From Saccharibacillus deserti (GTDB lineage: Bacteria; Bacillota; Bacilli; Paenibacillales; Paenibacillaceae), in NCBI RefSeq assembly GCF_013618475.1, contig NZ_JABJVN010000011.1, positions 1-64,000 on the forward strand: a DNA stretch of 64,000 nucleotides, given 5' to 3'. Both the position numbers and the translations under genes were made by a program. This document shows positions 56,881 through 64,000 of the stretch, piece by piece (position 1 is the stretch's first letter; each line of letters starts with the position of its first letter). Under the pieces are notes generated by a model. That model saw nothing but the letters and a program-made list of their open reading frames with translations. It was not told where the DNA came from and searched no databases.

Positions 56881-58050
56881 TCAGGCGGCGCGTTCGCCCG
56901 GTTTCAAAATGACGGAGCCGATTGCAAGCAGCACGAACGCCATCAGCAGCAGAATCAGCAGGGGCATGGCCGCTTCGTGCAGTCCCCCGCCGTCCGCCAC
57001 CCGCTGCACCGCTTCGATTGCCCATTTCTGGGGCATGAAATTCGAAGCGGTCTGCAGATAATCCGGCATAATCGAGATCGGCCAGAAACAGCCGCCCAGC
57101 ATGCAGGTCGGCGTAATGATCAGGGTGTTAAGCATCGGGGCATTGTCGGGATTTCGCACGATACCGGCCAGGGCGCTGGCAAGTCCGATCGTGACCAGCA
57201 TAAAAGCCGTCAGCACGGCGGCATGCAGCCACAGCGGAACTCCGTAATCGTAACGCAGCACTCCCCGCGTGACGAGCAGCAGCAGGCCGATCTGCAGCCA
57301 GCCCAGCATGAAACATCCAAGAAAATTGCCCAGCGCAATCTGGAGCGATCCGGCCGGTGCCGTGAAAATGCGGGCCATGGTGCCTTGTCTGCGGTCTTCG
57401 AGAATAAGCGATACGCAGGTGCCGGCCAGTCCCATCAGAAACAGCAGCGTGAACCCGATCACATTGTTGATGCCGCTTTTCGGATAGAGCTGCGGGTCGG
57501 TTACCACCGCGCGGACGGCTTCGTTTTCCTGCGCCTCCAGCAGTTCGCCGAAACGTTCGGAGACCGCTTCCGGCGAAGACGACCTGCTTTCCGCCGCTTC
57601 TTCCCGGACCACCGCCGCCGTATCCGACAGACGTTTATGTTCCGAAACCACGGACAGCTTCAGCAGCATCGAATCTTCGGTCGGATTCAATTGATAATAG
57701 ATCGGCGCGGCGGAGCCTCCTTCGATCAGGGAGCGGCTGTATCCTTCCGGGATCACGACGCCGAACTTCAGATCGCGATCCGTCACGCCCTGCTTGATCG
57801 CCGCCTCGTCCGGTTCGGCCTGAAGTTCCCGGCCTTCGCGGACACCCAACCCGGCCAGAAGCCGCTCGCCCGCCGGACCGCTGTCCAAGTTGACGTAAGC
57901 GATCGGCGCATCCGGCGAAGACACTCCGCCGCCCAGCAGTCCCACGGCTCCCGACACCACCGCTACCGGAAGAATCAGGTACGAGAGAATACCCCTGAAG
58001 TTCCCCAAAGCCCGCTGAACCAGATTCCGGGCGATCCATATGCTATTCAT
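56881..58050 (-). CDS. ABC-2 type permease (LnrN/YfiN-like)
   Basis: A 389-residue permease with one N-terminal helix (about 22-42), an extracytoplasmic domain of some 140 residues (APIAYVNLDSGPAGERLLAG) and five C-terminal helices with GFTLLFLMGLAGTCVSLILE and MLGGCFWPISIMPDYLQ. It overlaps the sister permease by 8 bp. Size and order (ATPase, two permeases, divergent NarL-type two-component system) match LnrLMN/LnrJK (YfiLMN/YfiJK) of B. subtilis, which export linearmycin-type polyketides. Substrate here is unproven. Confidence 0.87.
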   Translation of the reverse strand: MNSIWIARNLVQRALGNFRGILSYLILPVAVVSGAVGLLGGGVSSPDAPIAYVNLDSGPAGERLLAGLGVREGRELQAEPDEAAIKQGVTDRDLKFGVVIPEGYSRSLIEGGSAAPIYYQLNPTEDSMLLKLSVVSEHKRLSDTAAVVREEAAESRSSSPEAVSERFGELLEAQENEAVRAVVTDPQLYPKSGINNVIGFTLLFLMGLAGTCVSLILEDRRQGTMARIFTAPAGSLQIALGNFLGCFMLGWLQIGLLLLVTRGVLRYDYGVPLWLHAAVLTAFMLVTIGLASALAGIVRNPDNAPMLNTLIITPTCMLGGCFWPISIMPDYLQTASNFMPQKWAIEAVQRVADGGGLHEAAMPLLILLLMAFVLLAIGSVILKPGERAA

Positions 58051-59206
58051 ACGCGTACCCCTTTCTTCTGTATACCGTAAGCGCCAAGGCGAGCAGCGCC
58101 GCGCTGACGAGCGCCAGTATGGCGATCGAAGCCCCGATATGCCCGGCCGGTTCGTGCAGCATCATACGCAGAATACTTTCCGAAGCCCAACGGTTTACCG
58201 TGAAGTTGCCGATCTTTTGGATCCAGCCTTCAAAAGGAACAAATCCTCCGCTGAGAAACGTCATGGCCACGATCAGCCCCTGCATGATCGAAGCGCTCTG
58301 CGGCTGAGTCGTCGTCAGGAAGGTAACGGTAATCGCCATGCCCATCGTGAAAACAACCATCAGCAGGCATACCGCCGCCAGCATCCACGGCCGCCCGCCC
58401 CAATCGACGCCGAAGCCCCATTTGGATATCAGGATAATGTTGAGCGCCTGAAGGCCCGCTACGGCACCGGCAGCCGCCACTTTGCCCGCGAACAGATGAA
58501 TCGGCCGGATCGGCATGGCATACATCCGCTGCAGCGTCCGGTTCTCCCTTTCCCCGTGCAGACTTCCGCTGAGGCTGAGTCCCGAATACATCATGAACAT
58601 GACCAGCATGGCTGCCGCATAATATTGGAACGCCGTATAATTCCCGCCCTCCGCTCCGAGCACGCCGTCCTGCACCTGCGCTGACGCAGCTGGCAGCTGT
58701 TCGTAGGTCTGCAGCGCCTGCGGCCCCAGCAGCTTGGCTGCCGCCGAACGGTCGTTCAGCGCATCGATGAACGGACGAAGCACGTTTTCCGCTACCCGGT
58801 TCTCGGAATGGCTGCTGCCGCGGATCAGCTCAAGCGAAGCGGGACGGCCGGACGTGACCGCCCGATCGAAACCCGGAGCCGCGATCAGGGCATAATCCAC
58901 TTCTCCGCTGCGCAGGTTCTCCTGAGCCTGCGGCCGGTCCGGCACTTCGACAACCTTCAGATAACGCGCCACGCCTTCGTCCGACAGATACCCGTCCAGC
59001 AGCGGCGAGTCTTCGCTTTTTACGAGTGCAAGCGTGACCGGATCGATCTTCGCGTCTTCGGCTCCGCCCATATCTTCCACGCTTCCGAGTGCCGTCCCCA
59101 GCAGAAAGATGACGATCAGAGGCAGAAGGAACATATTGATCAGCACCGTGCGCATCCGCAGCGTCCGTTTGAGCTGATTGAGCGCCACGATATAAAAGGT
59201 TCGCAT
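58043..59206 (-). CDS. ABC-2 type permease (LnrM/YfiM-like)
   Basis: A 387-residue permease of the same plan as its partner: N-terminal helix (about 20-42), an extracytoplasmic domain (residues 45-215), then five helices including FMMYSGLSLSGSLHGERENR, RTLQRMYAMPIRPIHLFAGK and VAMTFLSGGFVPFEGWI. It starts 13 bp after the ATPase gene and overlaps the next permease. The two permeases probably form a heterodimer with a dimer of the ATPase. Confidence 0.87.
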   Translation of the reverse strand: MRTFYIVALNQLKRTLRMRTVLINMFLLPLIVIFLLGTALGSVEDMGGAEDAKIDPVTLALVKSEDSPLLDGYLSDEGVARYLKVVEVPDRPQAQENLRSGEVDYALIAAPGFDRAVTSGRPASLELIRGSSHSENRVAENVLRPFIDALNDRSAAAKLLGPQALQTYEQLPAASAQVQDGVLGAEGGNYTAFQYYAAAMLVMFMMYSGLSLSGSLHGERENRTLQRMYAMPIRPIHLFAGKVAAAGAVAGLQALNIILISKWGFGVDWGGRPWMLAAVCLLMVVFTMGMAITVTFLTTTQPQSASIMQGLIVAMTFLSGGFVPFEGWIQKIGNFTVNRWASESILRMMLHEPAGHIGASIAILALVSAALLALALTVYRRKGYAYE

Positions 59207-59219
59207 CGTCTATTCCTCC

Positions 59220-60155
59220 TCAGTCTCTAAGCGTGCGTCCGGTCAAATTCAGGAACAGGGATTCGAGATTCGGCGCTTCGCATTCGAGCGAGCCGATCAG
59301 CGCTTCGTGCCGGGCGCAGATAAACAGGACATCCTGCAGACTGCGCTGCGCCGAAGACAGGTAGAGCGTAATCCGGTCGCCGTCGGCCTCGACCGCTTCG
59401 ATCCGCGGATGCTCTTTCAGTTCTTTCAACAGTTCTTCCGTAACCGGCGTGACCTGCAGCAGAATGCGTTCCTGCTGGGCGGCACGTTCGCGCAGTTCCG
59501 ACTGGGTGCCGGAAGCGATCAGATGACCGCGGTCGATAATCGCGACCCTCGAGCTGACCGCTTCGACTTCTTCCATGTAATGACTCGTGTAAATAACGGT
59601 CGAACCGGCACGGTTCAATTCGCGTACCGCTTCCAGGATATGATTGCGCGACTGCGGATCGATCCCTACGGTAGGCTCGTCCATAATGACGAGCTTGGGC
59701 CGGTGCATAATCGCACAGGCGATATTCAGGCGCCGCTTCATGCCTCCCGAGAAGGTCGCCGGCAGCTCTCTGGCCTTGTCTTCCAGACCGACGAATTCCA
59801 GCGCTTCCTTCACGCTCTGCTTCAACAGGGAACCGCGCAGACCGTGCAGCCGGGCGAAAAACATCACGTTTTCTTCGGCAGGCAGTTTCTCGTACAGCGC
59901 CAGATCCTGCGGCACCAGGCCCAGCATGCGCTTGACTTCCATCGGCGATTCTTTGACCGAGAGGCCCCCTACCCGGATCCCGCCGCTGTCGATTCCGATC
60001 AGTCCGCAGATCATCCCGATTGTCGTGCTTTTCCCCGCGCCGTTCGGCCCGAGCAGCCCCAGTACTTCGCCTTCTTCGATATTCAAATTCAGATGATCGA
60101 CCGAAATCCGGCTTCCGTAACGCTTGACGACATCTTTGATTTCTACAAAAGACAT
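59220..60155 (-). CDS. ABC transporter ATPase (LnrL/YfiL-like)
   Basis: A 311-residue ATPase, the same length as B. subtilis YfiL/LnrL. Walker A GLLGPNGAGKSTTIGMICGL, Q-loop GLVPQDLALYEKLPAEEN, signature FSGGMKRRLNIACAIM and Walker B KLVIMDEPTVGIDP, followed by the typical drug-exporter C-terminal region. The frame opens at 60227; the ATG at 60155 (MSFVEIKDVVKRYG) with GAAAGGGGAG upstream is the start. First gene of the exporter operon, divergent from the sensor kinase; the 177-bp region between them carries a palindrome that may serve both promoters. Confidence 0.93.
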   Translation of the reverse strand: MSFVEIKDVVKRYGSRISVDHLNLNIEEGEVLGLLGPNGAGKSTTIGMICGLIGIDSGGIRVGGLSVKESPMEVKRMLGLVPQDLALYEKLPAEENVMFFARLHGLRGSLLKQSVKEALEFVGLEDKARELPATFSGGMKRRLNIACAIMHRPKLVIMDEPTVGIDPQSRNHILEAVRELNRAGSTVIYTSHYMEEVEAVSSRVAIIDRGHLIASGTQSELRERAAQQERILLQVTPVTEELLKELKEHPRIEAVEADGDRITLYLSSAQRSLQDVLFICARHEALIGSLECEAPNLESLFLNLTGRTLRD

Positions 60156-60261
60156 CTTCTTCTCCCCTTTCGCGGTTTCCGCTTCACCGGTTATATCCGT
60201 ATTGTACGGGGCTTTCTTCGCCGGCACAGGTACAGAAAGTCATGGGTTGGGCGCAGGGAGA

Positions 60262-60305
60262 TGACCAAAGTCACCTCCGCTCCGGCCGGACCCGCATGCT
60301 ATAAT
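60262..60305 (+). promoter_or_regulatory. Candidate regulator site and promoter of the kinase gene
   Basis: A palindrome TGAC-CAAA-GTCA (60262-60273) lies 26 bp before a TATAAT (60300-60305) that has no recognisable -35. Its centre is near -44, the place for a NarL-type activator. On the minus strand a TACAAT (60201-60206), also without a good -35, faces the ABC genes. Confidence 0.4.
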
Positions 60306-60332
60306 CGAAAAAAGACAGGATGCCGCGGCAAA

Positions 60333-61520
60333 ATGCAGGGATGGAGACGGGAGTGGGAGATATTGAGGTTTGCGATACGCGGAGTTCTGATTTTGATTTC
60401 GGCCGCCGCAGGCCTGTACACGGCGCCAAGCGGGGAGACCAAAACGTATGTAGCGGGCGTTCTGCTGTTTGCGGCTCTGACGGCTGCGGAACGTTTCGGT
60501 CTGCCGGAGCGGCTGAGGACTGCGTTTCAAGCCGTGCAGGTTCTGGTTTCTTTCTGGCTCGTCGAACGTTTCGGCCCGGCTCTGCTGTTTCTGTCGCTGT
60601 CCAGTCTGCCCGGTTATAGGCAGAGCGATCCGTTTTCCAAAGGGCTGATGACCGCCGGCCACCTGCTGGCTTTGAACCTTGCGCTCGCGGGAGCGGAAAT
60701 CTCCGTGCGGCTCAATGCCGATCTGGCTTTTCTGCTCAGCGCGGTTCTGCTTCTGATGCTTGAAATCAGCGAACGCCGCCGCCTTGAAGGCGTGGTGCGG
60801 TACGACGAGCTTCGGATGCACCATTTCGAACTCGGCGAAGAACGCGAGCGCCTGGCCGCTTTTGCCCTGCGCATCGAAGAAGAAGCCCAGGACGAAGAAC
60901 GGGTACGGCTTGCGCGAAAACTGCACGACGATATCGGTCACCGGCTGATCCGGATCAAGATGATGATGGAAGCGGCGATGCGCATTCTGCCGACGGAGCG
61001 CGAGCGGGCCTCCCACATGCTGGAACAAATCCGCAGGCAGCTGGAAGAAAGTATGGAAGAAATCCGGCTGTCGGTCAAAAAAGGAACCACCGTCAGCCGG
61101 GCCGAGCACGAATATGCGCTGGACCGGCTGCTGGACGATACGGGCCGCGAAACCGGCATGCGGACGGCGTACCGTATTCAGGGCATTCCCTACGCGCTGT
61201 ACCCGAGCTACCGCGTCGCCCTGTATCAGAATGCCCGGGAGGCGCTGACCAACGCGCTGCGGCACGGTCGGGCGGAATACATCGAACTGACCCTGATCTA
61301 TGAGCCGGATGCCGTCATAATGAAAGTGTGCAGCGGCCGGGCCGGCGACATCAAACCAGACGGCCTGCAGACCCGGGTAACGCCGACCGTCCGGGCCGGC
61401 ATGGGCATCCGCGGCATGACCGAGCGCACCCGTCATCTGGGCGGCGAACTGCGGATCGATCCGGGTCCGCCTTTTACCGTGGTGACGCGGCTGCCGATTC
61501 GCACCGGAACGGCGGAATAA
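60333..61520 (+). CDS. Sensor histidine kinase (NarL-type partner, LnrJ/YfiJ-like)
   Basis: About 395 residues. Four to five N-terminal hydrophobic segments (about 12-145) with almost no extracytoplasmic domain suggest sensing within the membrane, as for LnrJ. A coiled linker leads to HisKA_3: VRLARKLHDDIGHRLIRIKM with the phospho-accepting His198, then the N-box NAREALTNALRHGRAEYIEL and G-box GMGIRGMTERTRHLGGEL. Start choice is uncertain: ATG 60333 (weak ribosome site) or TTG 60363 with GGGAG just upstream. It is read divergently from the ABC exporter and followed by a strong hairpin before its response regulator. Confidence 0.88.
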   Translation: MQGWRREWEILRFAIRGVLILISAAAGLYTAPSGETKTYVAGVLLFAALTAAERFGLPERLRTAFQAVQVLVSFWLVERFGPALLFLSLSSLPGYRQSDPFSKGLMTAGHLLALNLALAGAEISVRLNADLAFLLSAVLLLMLEISERRRLEGVVRYDELRMHHFELGEERERLAAFALRIEEEAQDEERVRLARKLHDDIGHRLIRIKMMMEAAMRILPTERERASHMLEQIRRQLEESMEEIRLSVKKGTTVSRAEHEYALDRLLDDTGRETGMRTAYRIQGIPYALYPSYRVALYQNAREALTNALRHGRAEYIELTLIYEPDAVIMKVCSGRAGDIKPDGLQTRVTPTVRAGMGIRGMTERTRHLGGELRIDPGPPFTVVTRLPIRTGTAE

Positions 61521-61594
61521 GCACGTCCGAAGGACGGGCCGGACCGATGAGGCCGGCCGCATTCCGGTTCGCCCATCCCTATCGAATAGAAAAA

Positions 61595-61632
61595 AGCGAA
61601 AAAGAAGGCAGCGGACTGCCTTCTTTTTCGCT
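61595..61632. terminator. Hairpin between kinase and regulator genes
   Basis: A perfect 17-bp stem AGCGAAAAAGAAGGCAG / CTGCCTTCTTTTTCGCT with a 4-nt loop. The GC-rich core is bordered by A5 and T5 runs inside the stem, the form of a bidirectional intrinsic terminator. It ends 3 bp before the AGGAGG of the response regulator. Confidence 0.8.
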
Positions 61633-61648
61633 CCAAGGAGGAACAAAC

Positions 61649-62326
61649 ATGATCCGGATCATCATCGCGGACGACGACATTTTTATCCGGGAAAGCCTGC
61701 AGATCATGCTGGGCATGGATCCCGGGATCGAGGTAAGCGGCTTAGCCGGCAACGGCCGGGAAGCGCTGCTGCTGCTCGAACAAGGCCTGGCCGTGGATGT
61801 GGTCCTGATGGATATCCGTATGCCGGTCTGCGACGGGGTCGAAGGAACCCGGCAGATCAAAGCCCGCTTTCCCCAGGTACGGGTATTGGTCCTGACGACT
61901 TTTGACGATGACGAGTTCATCGTCGAGGCGATCCGCGGCGGCGCCAGCGGTTATCTGCTCAAGAATATCGCACCCGACCGGATCATCCAGGGAATCAAGA
62001 CCGTGCACGAAGGCAGTATGCTGATCCATCCCGATATCGCGGCCAAGCTTGCGGGACTGCTGCTTCCTTCCGCTCCGCCGGTCCAGGCGCTCGCTGCGGA
62101 AGGCTCCGAAGACACGGAAGCTTCCACACGTTTGGCGGCCTACGGCCTGACCCCTTCGGAACGGCAGGTGGTTGGCCTGATCGCCGAAGGGCTGTCCAAT
62201 CGCGAAATCGCGGGCCGGCTTTATCTGAGCGAAGGCACGGTCAAGAATTACATCACCGAAATCCTGTCCAAGCTGTCGCTGCGGGACCGGACCCAGATCG
62301 CGATCTGGTATCTGCGGGGAAGTTAA
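61649..62326 (+). CDS. NarL/FixJ-family response regulator (LnrK/YfiK-like)
   Basis: A 225-residue regulator. Receiver domain (1-120) with the acidic pocket IIADDDIF and phospho-accepting Asp55 in VVLMDIRMP, then LTTFDDDEF and the lysine in GYLLKNI. LuxR-type helix-turn-helix at 160-220 ([39 protein letters not shown]). The ATG at 61649 has AAGGAGG 8 nt upstream. Partner of the upstream kinase; probable activator of the divergent exporter genes. Its stop overlaps that of the convergent chemoreceptor gene by 4 bp. Confidence 0.95.
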   Translation: MIRIIIADDDIFIRESLQIMLGMDPGIEVSGLAGNGREALLLLEQGLAVDVVLMDIRMPVCDGVEGTRQIKARFPQVRVLVLTTFDDDEFIVEAIRGGASGYLLKNIAPDRIIQGIKTVHEGSMLIHPDIAAKLAGLLLPSAPPVQALAAEGSEDTEASTRLAAYGLTPSERQVVGLIAEGLSNREIAGRLYLSEGTVKNYITEILSKLSLRDRTQIAIWYLRGS

Positions 62327-64000
62327 GCTACCGTATGGAGCGGCTTCGGGTCGGAACTCTTCTCCGTCTCCGTCAGGCCGCCCTCCCCTGCGGCTTCTTC
62401 GGGACTGTCCGGTTCGGCGGACTGCGGCGCAGCGCATTCCTCCCCGGACGATGCTTCCAGCGTGAAACGGGACAGGGTCGTCTGCAGCTCCTCGGCCAGT
62501 CCGGAGAGGAATTTTGCGGATCCCTGCACTTCTTCCATGGTGGACAGCTGCTCTTCTCCGGCGGCACTGACCTCCTCGATCCCGGCCGCCCCTTGGCGGG
62601 CAATCGCGTTGACTTCGCGCATAGCCTCGGCAATCCGCGAAGTCTGCTGCGAGAGAACGCGAATCAGCCCGCTCGTCTCGCTTGTCTCCTGCCGCACTTC
62701 GGAGACCGTACTGCGGATTCGTCCGAACACTTCCGAGATCTCCCGGCCGCTCTCCACACCGAGCTTGGCCCGATCCGCCCCTTCGTTCAGCGAGATGACC
62801 GCAGCTTCCGACTCTTCGCGAATCGCGGCAATAATCTCCCCGATCGTCCGCGTGGAAGCCGCCGCACTCTCGGCCAGCTTGCGGATTTCCTGGGCGACGA
62901 CCGCAAATCCCCGGCCCGCTTCCCCGGCTCTTGCCGCTTCGATCGAAGCGTTAAGCGACAGCAGATTGGTCTGCCTCGCCACCTGATCGATCAATACGGC
63001 GGCCGTGCCGATCTCCTCCGAACGGCGGCGCAGGGCGGTTACCACGTCCAGCGCGTGACTGACGCTGCGGTCGATCTCGTTCATCCGGCCGATCGTTTTC
63101 TCAAGTTCCCGGCTGCCGAGCTCCGCCGCGGCATTAGCGGAGTCTACCGAGACCGCCACTTCTTCGCCGCTTCGATCCAACTGCCGCATGCCCTTTTCCA
63201 TCTCGTCGACGAATCCGCCGACATCGGCAATGGTGTTGACCTGCTGCTCGAATCCGGCCGACAGCTCCGAAGACGAAGTGGCAATATGCGCGGCGGCTTC
63301 GGTCGTCTGCTCCGCCCCCGCGGCAAGCTGCTGCGAAGAAGCCGACAAGGTTACGGCGCTTTCGTCGACCCGGCGGACCATATCGCGCAGCCCTTCGATC
63401 ATCCGGTTAAACGACAAGGTCACCTGCCCGATCTCGTCGCGGAACAAATAGGTGCCCTGCACGCTCAAGTCGCCGGCTTCCGCCCGCTGCATCAGCTTCT
63501 GCATCCGGTTCAGCGGCAGGGACACCAGGCGGGAGATCAACAAACCGCCGGCCGCGATCAGCAGAACGCCGACTCCGATACAGATCACAATAAGAACGGT
63601 CGAACTTTGCGCCAGCTCGGTCGAAGCGTCATTGCCGCTCTGCGCTTCTCTCAGCAGCTGCGAGTTGAGTTTGTTCATCGTCTGGTTGACCTGTTCGCGG
63701 ATCGGCTGCAGCTCTTCTTGGAACAGGCGGTAAGCTTCTTCGCTCTGGTTGCGCGTCGCCAAGTCCACGATCCGGGAGCGGACATTAAAATAGTTCGGTG
63801 TCAGCCGATTGTATTCGGCATACAGCGCCTGGGCGGCCGGGCTCAACTGGATTTTCTCCAATTCGGCGTAGGCCATCGCATTGCGGGCCGTTCGGTCGCT
63901 GATGCTCATCGACAAATTCTGGTCTGCCGTATAGTCTTCGCTTAGCATCATCTCCATCACGTAGGCTTCGATCGCGCTGTTGTTCGAACCGACCTGCCCG
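62323..64000 (-). CDS. Methyl-accepting chemotaxis protein (N-terminus outside the window)
   Basis: The reading frame is open to the right edge, so at least 559 residues are present and the start is missing. In order: part of a four-helix-bundle sensor domain ([19 protein letters not shown] to about [10 protein letters not shown]), one membrane helix ([20 protein letters not shown]), a HAMP domain ([20 protein letters not shown]), and the long cytoplasmic signalling hairpin with the tip [20 protein letters not shown] and [20 protein letters not shown], which binds CheA/CheW. The C-terminal tail is acidic (about 50 residues) without a clear CheR-binding pentapeptide. Ligand unknown. Confidence 0.95.
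   Translation of the reverse strand, partial: GQVGSNNSAIEAYVMEMMLSEDYTADQNLSMSISDRTARNAMAYAELEKIQLSPAAQALYAEYNRLTPNYFNVRSRIVDLATRNQSEEAYRLFQEELQPIREQVNQTMNKLNSQLLREAQSGNDASTELAQSSTVLIVICIGVGVLLIAAGGLLISRLVSLPLNRMQKLMQRAEAGDLSVQGTYLFRDEIGQVTLSFNRMIEGLRDMVRRVDESAVTLSASSQQLAAGAEQTTEAAAHIATSSSELSAGFEQQVNTIADVGGFVDEMEKGMRQLDRSGEEVAVSVDSANAAAELGSRELEKTIGRMNEIDRSVSHALDVVTALRRRSEEIGTAAVLIDQVARQTNLLSLNASIEAARAGEAGRGFAVVAQEIRKLAESAAASTRTIGEIIAAIREESEAAVISLNEGADRAKLGVESGREISEVFGRIRSTVSEVRQETSETSGLIRVLSQQTSRIAEAMREVNAIARQGAAGIEEVSAAGEEQLSTMEEVQGSAKFLSGLAEELQTTLSRFTLEASSGEECAAPQSAEPDSPEEAAGEGGLTETEKSSDPKPLHTVA

Noticed and set aside
59307-60332. Kinase reading frame extended upstream to 59307
   Set aside because: The extension lies antisense to the ABC ATPase gene and carries no domain. 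The membrane helices begin after 60333.

Overview
The window looks like chromosomal DNA of a Gram-positive, spore-former-type Firmicute in or near the Paenibacillaceae. Supporting signs are PcrB next to PcrA and LigA, a secreted SLH-domain protein, a copper-amine-oxidase-N-domain protein, a LnrLMN/LnrJK-like ABC exporter with two-component system, strong Shine-Dalgarno sequences and sigma-A promoters. The genus is not determined. Most of the window is GC-rich. The stretch from about 17.7 to 37.2 kb is visibly AT-rich and looks horizontally acquired.

Layout. (1) 1-0.4 kb: the 5' tip of a 16S rRNA gene (minus strand) with its leader and promoter. (2) 0.4-5.8 kb: pcrB, pcrA, ligA. (3) 5.9-8.7 kb: a four-gene lipid-linked-sugar system (GT-A transferase, DUF2304 protein, GtrA flippase-like protein, GT-C transferase). 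(4) 8.8-11 kb: galU and a solitary MraY-family transferase. (5) 11-37 kb: a polysaccharide locus in two minus-strand operons. The first (20256 to 11044) holds an ArnC-like GT, an EamA-type membrane protein, rffA, the four dTDP-L-rhamnose genes, two GT2 transferases and a WcaJ-type initiating transferase. The second (37016 to 24921) holds a Wzm-like permease, Wzt-like ATPase, methyltransferase with coiled coil, two-domain GT, a remnant of another GT, a GT-C membrane protein, a small anchored protein, an ACP, an SDR and a split transketolase. Between them lies a plus-strand operon with an adenylating enzyme, LuxE-like acyl transferase, LuxC-like acyl reductase and GNAT acyltransferase. (6) 37-45 kb: an O-antigen-ligase/TPR protein, a U32 peptidase and the SLH-domain protein. 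(7) 45-49.3 kb: a broken propeller-like gene, a copper-amine-oxidase-N protein and an HtrA-type protease. (8) 49.6-55.1 kb: uvrA and uvrB, the latter with a good SOS-type promoter. (9) 55-62.3 kb: motAB, the ABC exporter and its divergent histidine kinase/response regulator. (10) A chemoreceptor gene runs off the right edge.

Taken together, region 5 plus the ligase and SLH gene resemble the S-layer glycosylation (slg) loci known from Geobacillus stearothermophilus and Paenibacillus alvei: initiation on undecaprenyl phosphate, rhamnose supply, chain assembly, ABC export and en-bloc transfer. Two aspects go beyond that model. First, a similar sandwich-like module is attached to the polymerising GT, the methyltransferase and the exporter permease. 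Second, a fatty-acid-like activation/reduction set (AMP ligase, ACP, LuxE, LuxC) sits beside a split transketolase and an amino-sugar aminotransferase. This suggests an acylated or carbon-branched sugar that I cannot name.
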